NCBI GenBank assembly: GCA_963838775.1
Contig: CAWISP010000026.1
Location: 62,001 to 126,000, forward strand
Length of the DNA stretch: 64,000 nucleotides
DNA from: Chersky-840 sp963838775
Lineage (GTDB): Bacteria > Actinomycetota > Acidimicrobiia > Acidimicrobiales > UBA8190
Direction of reading: 5' to 3'
Part shown: piece after piece, positions 33,541 to 41,082 of the stretch
Numbering within the stretch: the first letter of the stretch is position 1
How the letters are laid out: each line of letters opens with the position of its first letter
The notes under the pieces: model-generated
The model's database searches: none
What the model was told of the DNA's origin: nothing
What the model saw: the letters and a program-made list of their open reading frames with translations, nothing else
Program-made: the position numbers and the translations under genes

Positions 33541-34332
33541 GTGGGGGCAGACACGGGGGGAACCGTCGAGGTCACATGGGGCCTCGTCGACCCCACCATC
33601 CTGGCCCGGGTGGTGGTGGTGTCTCCCCACTTCGACGACGCCGTGCTCGGAGCCACCCACCTTATCGCCGCCCATCCCGGCACCACGGTCATCACCGTGC
33701 TCGGGGGACGGCCTCCGAAGTACCCCGATGAGCCCACGTCATGGGACGCGTGTGGGGGCTTTCGCGCCGGGGACGACGTGGTCGCCCTCCGCCGTGAGGA
33801 GGACCGGGCGGCCATGGCGTTTCTGGAGGCATCGCCGGTGTGGCTCGACTTCCCCGACCACCAGTACCTGGCCAAGGCCGACCGTCCCCGCCCCGCGCAC
33901 GTGGCACCCGAGCTCGAACGGGCCATCGCGGCAGCGTCACCGACAGCCGTCTTCTTGCCGATGGGACTCGCCAACCCCGATCACGTCGTCACCCACGAAG
34001 CGGGCCTGCTGGCGCGAGGTGCCCTCGCCGAGTCCGGGGTGACGCCGGCGTGGTTCTGCTACGAAGACCACGGCTACAAGCACATTCCCGGCATCCTGGC
34101 GTGGCGATTGGCCACACTGTTCAAGAGCGGCTTGTGGCCCACGCCGGCGGTCGTTCCCATCGAGCCCGACATGACCCGCAAACGTGCCGCCATCGAGTTC
34201 TACAAGAGCCAAGTGGCGCCCCTGCAACGCGACCACGTGCTCGACGAACGTCTGGATGCGAACGTTCCCGAGCAGTACTGGCGACTCGAGCCTCCCCCGC
34301 CGGGGTGGGGGGTCCTCGCCGACACCGTGTAG
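33541..34332 (+). CDS. PIG-L family deacetylase
   Basis: 263 residues from GTG 33541; ATG 33394 in the same frame would add 49 low-complexity residues, so the start is uncertain. VVVVSPHFDDAVLGATH has the zinc-binding PHxDD motif and GLANPDHVVTHEAGLL the second His site. The family removes acetyl groups from N-acetylglucosamine derivatives, as in mycothiol or GPI-type glycolipid synthesis (MshB, LnmX-like and others). No mycothiol ligase is nearby, so the substrate is open. The stop codon lies inside the first unit of a 14-bp tandem array. Confidence 0.85.
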   Translation: MGADTGGTVEVTWGLVDPTILARVVVVSPHFDDAVLGATHLIAAHPGTTVITVLGGRPPKYPDEPTSWDACGGFRAGDDVVALRREEDRAAMAFLEASPVWLDFPDHQYLAKADRPRPAHVAPELERAIAAASPTAVFLPMGLANPDHVVTHEAGLLARGALAESGVTPAWFCYEDHGYKHIPGILAWRLATLFKSGLWPTPAVVPIEPDMTRKRAAIEFYKSQVAPLQRDHVLDERLDANVPEQYWRLEPPPPGWGVLADTV

Positions 34333-34390
34333 CTGACACCGTGTAGCTGACACCGTGTCGCTGACACCGTGTCGCTGACACCGTGTCGCT
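34321..34390 (+). repeat. Five tandem 14-bp units with palindromic core (possible operator array)
   Basis: Units of GACACCGTGTAGCT or GACACCGTGTCGCT begin at 34321, 34335, 34349, 34363 and 34377; a degenerate sixth unit starts at 34391. In the last three full units the core GACACCGTGTC is an 11-bp palindrome with arms GACAC/GTGTC. The array starts inside the PIG-L stop codon region and ends 40 bp before the alcohol dehydrogenase start. It could be an expanded regulator-binding array or a replication-slippage product. Confidence 0.8.
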
Positions 34391-34429
34391 GACACTCGCT
34401 AGCCGACAGCGGGTAAAGGAGATCGAACG

Positions 34430-35659
34430 ATGAAGGGACTGCTCTACGGGATTCGGCCCGACAAGTGGGAAGCACCCGATGCGTCCAACCCGTTGTTGGC
34501 GGGACTGGCGCGCACCCCCATGAAGCTCGTCGACCTCGACGAGCCGCACCCGACGAGGCCGGGCTGGGTCATGGCCAAGACCCGGATGACGGGGATATGC
34601 GGGTCAGAGGCCAAGCAGGTCTTCATGGACTTCGGCGAGGCCAACGCCGACAGCCCTCTGGCGAATCTGTTCACCTTCCCCACCATCCTCGGCCACGAGG
34701 TGGTGGCCGACGTGGTGGATGTGGGCCCCGGAGTACCGGGCCTCGACGTGGGTCAGCGCGTGGTGCTCAACCCGTGGCTGTCGTGCGCGCCTCGGGGCAT
34801 CGACCCGGTGTGTCCGTCGTGTGAGGCCGGCGACTACAGCCTGTGCTGGCACTTCACCGAAGGGCCTCTCGCAGCCGGCATCCACACCGGTACGTGCAAA
34901 GACGCACCGGGTGGCTTCGCCGACTTCCTCCCCGCACATCACACCATGCTCTTCCCCGTGCCCGACAGCGTCCCCGACGAGCTGGCCGTGTTCGCGGACC
35001 CGTTCGCGGTGTCACTGCACTCGGTCACACGGCATCCACCACCCCCCGGCGGGCGCGCCCTCGTGTACGGCGCGGGTGCTCTCGGCACCACCGCCACTGC
35101 CATCCTCCGCGCGCTGTACCCAGACGTTGAGGTCATGGTGGTGGCGCGCTTTCCCGCTCAGGCCGAACTGGCGCGCCGCCTGGGTGCCACCGTGGTGGCA
35201 CCTGAGCCTCGTCATGCGCTCATCGAGCAAGCAGCGGCCTGGTCGGGAGGTGTCCTGCAGCGCGTGGGGGATGCACTCCCCATGGCGCATCCCGGCCAGA
35301 TCGACGTCGTCTACGACACCATCGGGAAGCCCGAGACCTTCGAGGTCGGCGTGCGGCTCTTGAAGGCACGGGGAACGCTCGTGAAAAGCGGGGTGCACGG
35401 CCCGGGGCGCTGGGAGTACTCGCCCCTCTATTTCAAAGAGATCACCTGGGTGGGATCCAACGCGTTCGGCATCGAGGAGGTGGACGGTATGCGCAAGCAC
35501 GGCATCGCCCACTTCCTGGACATGGCCGCCGCCGGGAAAGTCGACCTCTCGGGGATGCTCACCCACACGTTCCGACTCGAACAGTGGCGCGAGGCGTTCA
35601 CGGTCCTCGCCGAACAGGAGAGCAGCGGCGCCATCAAAGTTGCGTTCGATTTCCGCTGA
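34430..35659 (+). CDS. Zinc-binding medium-chain alcohol dehydrogenase-like protein
   Basis: 409 residues from ATG 34430 with an AAAGGAG site. TGICGSEAK has the catalytic-zinc Cys, ILGHEVVADVVDVG the GHE motif with His, and CPSCEAGDYSLC carries three clustered Cys of the structural-zinc region, which looks reduced compared with the usual four. The Rossmann motif is VYGAGALGTTATA. FKEITWVGSNAFG and the C-terminal EQESSGAIKVAFDFR complete the MDR fold. Oxidises an alcohol or polyol with NAD(P). It is preceded by the 14-bp repeat array, the likely regulatory element, and followed by a strong palindrome. Confidence 0.9.
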   Translation: MKGLLYGIRPDKWEAPDASNPLLAGLARTPMKLVDLDEPHPTRPGWVMAKTRMTGICGSEAKQVFMDFGEANADSPLANLFTFPTILGHEVVADVVDVGPGVPGLDVGQRVVLNPWLSCAPRGIDPVCPSCEAGDYSLCWHFTEGPLAAGIHTGTCKDAPGGFADFLPAHHTMLFPVPDSVPDELAVFADPFAVSLHSVTRHPPPPGGRALVYGAGALGTTATAILRALYPDVEVMVVARFPAQAELARRLGATVVAPEPRHALIEQAAAWSGGVLQRVGDALPMAHPGQIDVVYDTIGKPETFEVGVRLLKARGTLVKSGVHGPGRWEYSPLYFKEITWVGSNAFGIEEVDGMRKHGIAHFLDMAAAGKVDLSGMLTHTFRLEQWREAFTVLAEQESSGAIKVAFDFR

Positions 35660-35683
35660 GTCGGGTCAGAACCCCGAGATATC

Positions 35684-35717
35684 CGCACCCCATCCACAGC
35701 GCTGTGGATGGGGTGCG
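35684..35717. terminator. 34-bp perfect palindrome between convergent genes (probable bidirectional terminator)
   Basis: Left arm CGCACCCCATCCACAGC (35684-35700) is followed directly by its exact reverse complement (35701-35717). In RNA this folds to a very stable hairpin from 25 bp after the alcohol dehydrogenase stop. No T-run follows on either strand. Between convergent adh and lon the likely role is transcription termination in both directions; a protein-binding site is an alternative. Confidence 0.6.
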
Positions 35718-35785
35718 TGAACAACTCGGGACCGGTCGTGCCTGGAGATGAACACGCGCTGAACTTCGCGTGAACTTTCCTGCCA

Positions 35786-35850
35786 TGACCGCTTCCGGTC
35801 AGCGGGTTGCTCGGGCCTTCTTTGATGTGACCATTGCGTGATGCGATGGT
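35786..35850 (-). terminator. Two small hairpins downstream of lon
   Basis: TGACCG-CTTC-CGGTCA at 35786-35801 is a perfect 6-bp stem with a four-base loop, and ACCATTGC/GCGATGGT at 35830-35850 forms a second stem with one wobble pair, 17 bp past the lon stop. Either could end lon transcription. No T-run is visible. Confidence 0.3.
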
Positions 35851-35867
35851 GAACGACGGCGTCGTGC

Positions 35868-38222
35868 TCAGGCCGCCACCGGGCTCGACGTGGTCTCGGC
35901 GGCCACACCGTCGAGTGCGGCGCCGAGCACGTCGTTCACGGTCTCAGCCAGATGGAACGTCATCTCCTCACGGACGCTTTCGGGCACGTCCTCGAGGTCC
36001 GGTCCGTTGCGGATGGGCAGGACCACCTCGCGGAGCCCGGCCCGGTGTGCGGCCAGCACCTTCTGCTTCACCCCGCCGATGGGCAACACCCGACCCTGGA
36101 GCGTGACCTCGCCGGTCATCCCGACCACCGGGCGCACGGCCCGGTCGAGGAGCAGACTCACGAGCGCGGTCGTCATGGTGACACCGGCCGAGGGCCCGTC
36201 CTTGGGCACGGCGCCCGCGGGGACGTGCAGATGGAATCGCTTCCCGGCGAACGCGCCCGGGTCGATTCCGAGCTCAGCCGCGTGCGAGCGCACGAAGGAA
36301 AGTGCAATTTCCGCAGACTCCTTCATGACGTCACCGAGTTGGCCCGTCAGGGTCAGACCCTCGGTGCCGTCCATGACGGTGGCTTCGACGAACAACACGT
36401 CGCCGCCAGTTCCGGTCACGGCGAGGCCCGTTGCCACACCAGGCACGCTGGTACGGTCGGCTGCCTCGAAGAAAAAGCGAGGACGACCCAGCCAGGTGCG
36501 CACGTCGTCAGCCTCCACCACGACCGGAGCCTGCACCGCTCCCGACGCCAGCTTCGTGGCGACTTTGCGCAACAGCCTTCCGATCTCACGTTCGAGGTTC
36601 CTGACACCGGCCTCGCGCGTGTAGTCGGCGGAGATGACACGCAGTGTGTCATCAGACACCTCCACCTCGTCGGCCCGGAGTCCGGTCCGCTCGAGTTGGC
36701 GGCGCAACAGATGGTGCCGGGCGATCGTGACCTTCTCGTCCTCGGTGTACCCGTCGAGCCGGATGACCTCCATACGGTCAAGGAGCGGGCCGGGAATGGT
36801 CTCGGCCACATTGGCGGTCGCCAGGAACAAGACCTTGGACAGGTCGAGCTCCACCTCGAGGTAGTGGTCCCGGAACGTGTGGTTCTGGGCGGGGTCGAGC
36901 ACCTCGAGCAGAGCCGACGACGGGTCGCCCCGATAGTCGGCGCCCAATTTGTCGACCTCGTCCAGCACGATCACGGGATTCATGGTCCCCGCCTCGCGAA
37001 GCGCACGCACCAGCCGTCCGGGCTGCGCGCCCACGTAGGTGCGGCGGTGGCCACGGATCTCGGCCTCGTCGCGCACGCCCCCCAGGGCGACGCGCACGAA
37101 CTTGCGGCCCAGGGCGCGCGCCACTGACTCGCCGAGCGAGGTCTTGCCCACGCCCGGAGGTCCCACCAGCGCGAGGATCGCGCCCGATCCACGCGGGCCG
37201 GTTGACACGAGCCCGCGATCGGTCCGCAGTTTCCGCACCGCCAGGTGCTCGAGGATGCGCTCCTTCACGTCCTTGAGGCCGTCGTGGTCCTCGTCGAGAA
37301 TCCCCGCTGCCGCACCGACATCGAGGTTGTCGTCGGACTGCACGCCCCACGGCACCTCCAAGACGGTGTCCAGCCACGTCCGGATCCACCCATGTTCGGG
37401 GCTCTGCTCACTTGTGCGCTCGAGCTTGTCGACTTCGCGCAGCACGGCTGTACGCACCGCGTCGGGCAGGTCGCGCCCCTCCACCTTGGAGCGGTAGTCG
37501 TCGACACTCCCCTCGTCTGCGGTGCCATCCAGCTCGTTGAGCTCCTTGCGGATGGCTTCGAGCTGACGCCGTAGCAGGAACTCCCGCTGGGTCTTCTCCA
37601 TGCCCTCTTCGACATTGGTCTTGATCTGCTCACGCAACGTCAGGTCGGCGAGTGTTTCGCGCGCCCAACCCAGCACGAGGCGCAGGCGCGCTTCGAGGTC
37701 GAGGGTCTCTAGGACTTCGACCTTCTGGGCCAGGCTCAGGTCAGGGGAGTACCCCGACAGGTCCGCGATCTGCGAGGCGTCGGTGATGTCGCGCAGGCGC
37801 TCCGCCATGCGACGCGCGCCGCGTGTCAGGAGGATGTTCTCGAGCACGGCTCGGTATTCGCGCGCCAGCTCGACAGCCCTCGGGGATTCGGGGTCGTCGC
37901 CGATGGGCTCGACCTGGACCCACAGGGCCTGCCCGGTCCCGGGCACGGCCGTGCCGATGGTGGCCCGGCGCAGGCCGCTCACCACGACGGCCACGGGGCC
38001 GCCCGGCAGCTCGCCGGTCTCCAGGATCTTCGAGATCACTCCCACCGAGGCGTATCGGCCGTCGATGTGGGGAACGAGGACGAGCTCACCGCCCACCGAT
38101 CCGGCCGCCTCGGCGGCCGTCTTGGCCTCGTCGGTCTCGAGGGCCATGGTGAACACCATGCCCGGGAGGATCACTCCCGAGGTCAGGGGTAGCAATGGCA
38201 ATGTCTGGTTCAGCTCGGTCAT
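35868..38222 (-). CDS. lon: ATP-dependent Lon protease
   Basis: 784 residues, the standard LonA length, starting at ATG 38222. The N-terminal substrate-binding domain (LPLLPLTSGVILPGM) is followed by a coiled coil around residues 200-240. The AAA+ module has Walker A GPPGVGKT (about 354), Walker B VIVLDEVDKLG and sensor segment FLATANVAETIP. The protease domain has the Ser678/Lys721 dyad in PKDGPSAG and GGVKQKVLAA, with the normal 43-residue spacing. Lon degrades misfolded and regulatory proteins. It lies downstream of a small PAS protein on the same strand. No HspR-type HAIR site was seen upstream; a GTTGC/GCAAC inverted repeat is the only candidate operator. Confidence 0.97.
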   Translation of the reverse strand: MTELNQTLPLLPLTSGVILPGMVFTMALETDEAKTAAEAAGSVGGELVLVPHIDGRYASVGVISKILETGELPGGPVAVVVSGLRRATIGTAVPGTGQALWVQVEPIGDDPESPRAVELAREYRAVLENILLTRGARRMAERLRDITDASQIADLSGYSPDLSLAQKVEVLETLDLEARLRLVLGWARETLADLTLREQIKTNVEEGMEKTQREFLLRRQLEAIRKELNELDGTADEGSVDDYRSKVEGRDLPDAVRTAVLREVDKLERTSEQSPEHGWIRTWLDTVLEVPWGVQSDDNLDVGAAAGILDEDHDGLKDVKERILEHLAVRKLRTDRGLVSTGPRGSGAILALVGPPGVGKTSLGESVARALGRKFVRVALGGVRDEAEIRGHRRTYVGAQPGRLVRALREAGTMNPVIVLDEVDKLGADYRGDPSSALLEVLDPAQNHTFRDHYLEVELDLSKVLFLATANVAETIPGPLLDRMEVIRLDGYTEDEKVTIARHHLLRRQLERTGLRADEVEVSDDTLRVISADYTREAGVRNLEREIGRLLRKVATKLASGAVQAPVVVEADDVRTWLGRPRFFFEAADRTSVPGVATGLAVTGTGGDVLFVEATVMDGTEGLTLTGQLGDVMKESAEIALSFVRSHAAELGIDPGAFAGKRFHLHVPAGAVPKDGPSAGVTMTTALVSLLLDRAVRPVVGMTGEVTLQGRVLPIGGVKQKVLAAHRAGLREVVLPIRNGPDLEDVPESVREEMTFHLAETVNDVLGAALDGVAAETTSSPVAA

Positions 38223-38277
38223 GTCTTTCCGGCCCTTCTTCCGCCCCGGTCAGGCCTATCCCAGGCCCGCCGGAATC

Positions 38278-38291
38278 GTTGCAGTAGCAAC
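38278..38291 (-). promoter_or_regulatory. Inverted repeat GTTGC-N4-GCAAC upstream of lon
   Basis: GTTGCAGTAGCAAC lies 56-69 bp before the lon start codon. It is a 5-bp inverted repeat with a 4-bp centre, of a size that a dimeric repressor could bind. Short repeats of this size occur by chance, so support is weak. Confidence 0.2.
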
Positions 38292-38452
38292 AACACGCCG
38301 GAGGGTACCGGGATTCCCGATCGGGACGTCCGCTGCCGGGTCCGCCACAGCCCCCGAAAGCGGGCGAGGGGCCGGTGGGCGGGGTGGCCGAGCGCTACCG
38401 ACCTGGGGTTCGGCAGGTCAGCCGGTCGACGAGCCCGTCAGGGCACGACCGG

Positions 38453-38863
38453 TCAGTCAGCAGGACGGGGGGCGTCGTCGCGGGCCATGTGGGCCGCCAC
38501 GAAGAGCTTGCCGTCCACCGTCACCGGCTGGAGCCGTCCCGTGATGGGGACGACCTCCCCCTCCGAGGTCTCGGCCTCGGGGTAGAGACCGGGGTCCATC
38601 TCACGGTCCCTGGGCTCGACCAGATAGCCGCGTCGGTAGGCCTGGTGTCCCCAACGCTTCTTCGTCGGCACCAGCATCTCGACGAACTCGCCGGCGATGT
38701 CCGAGCTCTCCATCTTGAACAGCTCCTGGGCCGCCTTGTTCATCCCCAGGACCACGCCCTGGAAGTCCACGATGACCACCGCTCCCTGGTTGGCCCCGTA
38801 CTCGGGGACGGCGGCGAGCACCTCGTCGGGGATCTCGAGGCTGGGCATCTCGGCAGAGCTCAC
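38453..38863 (-). CDS. Small PAS-domain protein
   Basis: 136 residues from GTG 38863, with GAGGAG seven bases upstream. Residues about 25-125 form one PAS domain: GAVVIVDFQGVVLGMNKAAQELF, IAGEFVEMLVPTKKRWGHQAYR, MDPGLYPEAETSEGEVVPITGRLQPV. The pattern is like the PAS of response proteins that sense redox or small ligands. It lacks kinase, cyclase or DNA-binding parts, so it must signal through a partner. The gap to lon is 230 bp, so joint transcription is possible but not evident. Confidence 0.8.
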   Translation of the reverse strand: MSSAEMPSLEIPDEVLAAVPEYGANQGAVVIVDFQGVVLGMNKAAQELFKMESSDIAGEFVEMLVPTKKRWGHQAYRRGYLVEPRDREMDPGLYPEAETSEGEVVPITGRLQPVTVDGKLFVAAHMARDDAPRPAD

Positions 38864-39114
38864 GGAGGGACTCCTCGTCGACCGGTTCTGATTCGGTGGC
38901 GCCGGATCACCCGGCGCCGAACTGGAGTGTGAGCGTACCCGTACCGGCGCGTCGGCAATCAGATCTGACCGGGCCCCGACGCCGGCTGGGTTGGGCAGGC
39001 CCTGCATCGTGTGGGGATCATCGGTACCTGGGTGGCACGCGTCCCGCCTGTCACGGGCTCGCCAATGTAGTTTCGGCAGGGATTCGCGCCGGCAAACAAG
39101 ACGAAGGTGAGGTC

Positions 39115-39504
39115 ATGAACGAGCGAACGACCGAGGTGACCAACGACACCATGATCCGGGAGTTCCTGGCGGCGTGGGAACGACGTGATACGCCCTACAT
39201 CCTGGATTGCTTCACCGGCGACGCCGTGTACCACAGCATTCCGCTCACTCCCATCGTGGGCAAGGACGCCATCGAGGAGTTCGTGACCAAATTCGCCGAC
39301 GTGCCTCCGGGACGCCTGGAGGTGCGCCATCAGGTTGCCCCCGGAAACGTCGTGATAAATGAGCGGACCGACTACATCACCATCAACGGCACCGCCGTGG
39401 TCCTGCCCATCTGCGGCGTGTTCGAGATCGAGGGAGGGCGCATCAAGGCATGGCGTGAGTACTTCGACCTCGGCCCCGCCCGGGCTGCGTACGGCGTGGG
39501 GTGA
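39115..39504 (+). CDS. Limonene-1,2-epoxide hydrolase-like protein
   Basis: 129 residues from ATG 39115 with AAGGTGAGG upstream. It follows the limonene epoxide hydrolase fold: FLAAWERRDTPYILDCFTGDAVYH, GKDAIEEFVTKF, NERTDYITINGTAVVLPICGVFE, WREYFD. Of the five active-site residues known for the Rhodococcus enzyme (Tyr, Asn, Arg, Asp, Asp), Tyr39, Arg84, Asp86 and Asp118 are present, but the Asn two places after Tyr is Ser41. It may hydrolyse another epoxide or only bind ligand. No monoterpene genes are adjacent. Confidence 0.82.
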   Translation: MNERTTEVTNDTMIREFLAAWERRDTPYILDCFTGDAVYHSIPLTPIVGKDAIEEFVTKFADVPPGRLEVRHQVAPGNVVINERTDYITINGTAVVLPICGVFEIEGGRIKAWREYFDLGPARAAYGVG

Positions 39505-39540
39505 CGAGCACCGTGCCGGCCTCGCGGGGGAACGGCTCGA

Positions 39541-39810
39541 CTACCGAATCCGTGAACCCGACCAAGTCATGGGCTTCCTTCCCCTGGAGATGGCGACTCC
39601 CACCACCGCCCCGAAGAGCAGACCCCCGGGCACGAACACCTCCCAGGTTCCGATGACCCCGTAGCCGACCACCACGGCGAAGCCCACGCCGGTGGTGATC
39701 CCCCACACGAGGCCCAGGCCGATGCCCAGGATGATCGATGCAGCCAGCCGGTTGTCCCGCATCCAGCGCGCCCTGCGGGGCTCCAGCCTGACGAGGTGCT
39801 TGTCGGACAT
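39541..39810 (-). CDS. Small two-helix membrane protein
   Basis: 89 residues from ATG 39810 (MSDKHLVRLEPRRARWMRDN); the frame stays open to 39885. A basic N-terminus is followed by two hydrophobic helices (ASIILGIGLGLVWGITTGVG and GTWEVFVPGGLLFGAVVGVA) and a short basic tail. No family is recognised. Convergent with the epoxide-hydrolase-like gene (36 bp between stops) and divergent from the epimerase gene. Confidence 0.6.
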   Translation of the reverse strand: MSDKHLVRLEPRRARWMRDNRLAASIILGIGLGLVWGITTGVGFAVVVGYGVIGTWEVFVPGGLLFGAVVGVAISRGRKPMTWSGSRIR

Positions 39811-39933
39811 CACCACCATCATGGCGCCGATGCGACGATTGCGCCCGAATACACAGGCATGGCTGACACCGGGCAGGCCCGACACCGGGTAAGAAAGGGC
39901 CGACCACGACGGCGGCCCGGAGAGGGGTGGAAC

Positions 39934-40917
39934 GTGTTGGTGCTCGTGACCGGCGCTACCGGCTTCATCGGGTCACATGCTGTGGCCGCGCTCCGGCGCG
40001 ACGGCCACGACGTCCGCATCCTGGTGCGAGATCCGGCTCGCATCGCGCCGGCGCTGGATCCGCACGGGGTGACTGCCTCCGTGGCCCTCGGAGACATGAC
40101 CGATCCGGCTGCGGTCGCCGCCGCCGTGAAGGGGTGCGACGCCGTCGTCCACGCCGCGGGAGAAGTGGGCGTGGAGGGGGGTACCGGGCCCAAGACCACG
40201 GCAAACGTGGACGGGGTTCGTACCGTCATCTCGGCCGCCCTCGAGGCGGGCGTTGACCCCGTGCTCTACACCTCCACCATCACCGTGCACTTGCCCACCA
40301 CGGAGTCGGTCCTCACCCCCGACAGCCCGCTGGCGGAGCCGCTCTCGACCTACGGCGCGTCGAAGCGAGATGCGGAGCTCCTGGTGAGAAGGTGGCAGAG
40401 CGAGGGCGCTCCCGTGACGAGCTTCACCGTCGGCGGCGTGTACGGGCCGACGTCACCGCATCTCGACGGAAGCTTCGGCGCTGTGCTGGCTGCGCTCGAG
40501 ACCTTCATGTTGGTACCCCCGGGGGGACTCGGCGTCGTCGATGTCCGCGACCTGGCCACGATGCTGGCGCGGGCCGTCGAGCCCGGACGCGGGCCACGCC
40601 ACTACCTCGCCGGCGGCCCGTACGTCACCTGGGCGCAATGGACCGAGGCCCTCGGCGGCGCCGCCGCCGTGGACGTCGCCCACCAGGAGGTGAGCGCGGC
40701 CGAATTGATCGACCTCGGTCGGCACTTCGACCGGCTCCGGTCAGAGGGCAAAAGCTCCGCGCCGCTCTCGGAAGAGGCGGCGATCATCATGACGAGCGGC
40801 GTTCCGACCGACGACGAGGCCACACTCGTCGACCTCGCCTGCCGGTACCGGCCGCTGGCCGAGACCTTCACCGACACGGTCGACTATCTGCGCGCCATCG
40901 GTCGACTGGCACGATGA
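39934..40917 (+). CDS. NAD-dependent epimerase/dehydratase family protein (extended SDR)
   Basis: 327 residues from GTG 39934 (VLVLVTGATGFIGSHAVAALRRDG); GTG 39940 is also possible. GATGFIG is the extended-SDR cofactor loop, VVHAAGEV the NAG region, YTSTITVHLP and STYGASKRDAE provide Ser/Tyr/Lys. The C-terminal part is close to dihydroflavonol-reductase and 3-beta-hydroxysteroid dehydrogenase-like actinobacterial proteins. Oxidation or reduction of a sugar nucleotide or hydroxysteroid is possible. Two copies of GACACCGGG (39864, 39881) precede the gene; their meaning is unknown. Confidence 0.85.
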   Translation: MLVLVTGATGFIGSHAVAALRRDGHDVRILVRDPARIAPALDPHGVTASVALGDMTDPAAVAAAVKGCDAVVHAAGEVGVEGGTGPKTTANVDGVRTVISAALEAGVDPVLYTSTITVHLPTTESVLTPDSPLAEPLSTYGASKRDAELLVRRWQSEGAPVTSFTVGGVYGPTSPHLDGSFGAVLAALETFMLVPPGGLGVVDVRDLATMLARAVEPGRGPRHYLAGGPYVTWAQWTEALGGAAAVDVAHQEVSAAELIDLGRHFDRLRSEGKSSAPLSEEAAIIMTSGVPTDDEATLVDLACRYRPLAETFTDTVDYLRAIGRLAR

Positions 40918-41082
40918 GCAAAGAGGAACCAGTTCGTGCTCCTGTGTGAAAACGCTTCCGAGGATCACGGCCCCAGAAGGGGGCCTCGGAGCCGCCAGGT
41001 CGGTGGTCCCGACGTGACGTGCACCGCGGTGGCGTCCGTGAAGCGGCGACGCTCGTAGAACTTCGGATTCGCGGCGCGACCC

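Noticed and set aside
38382..38470. tRNA-like start GGCGGGGTGGCCGAGCG
   Set aside because: It resembles the 5' half of a Ser/Leu tRNA, but no complementary CCCCGCC acceptor arm or T-loop follows within 100 bases.
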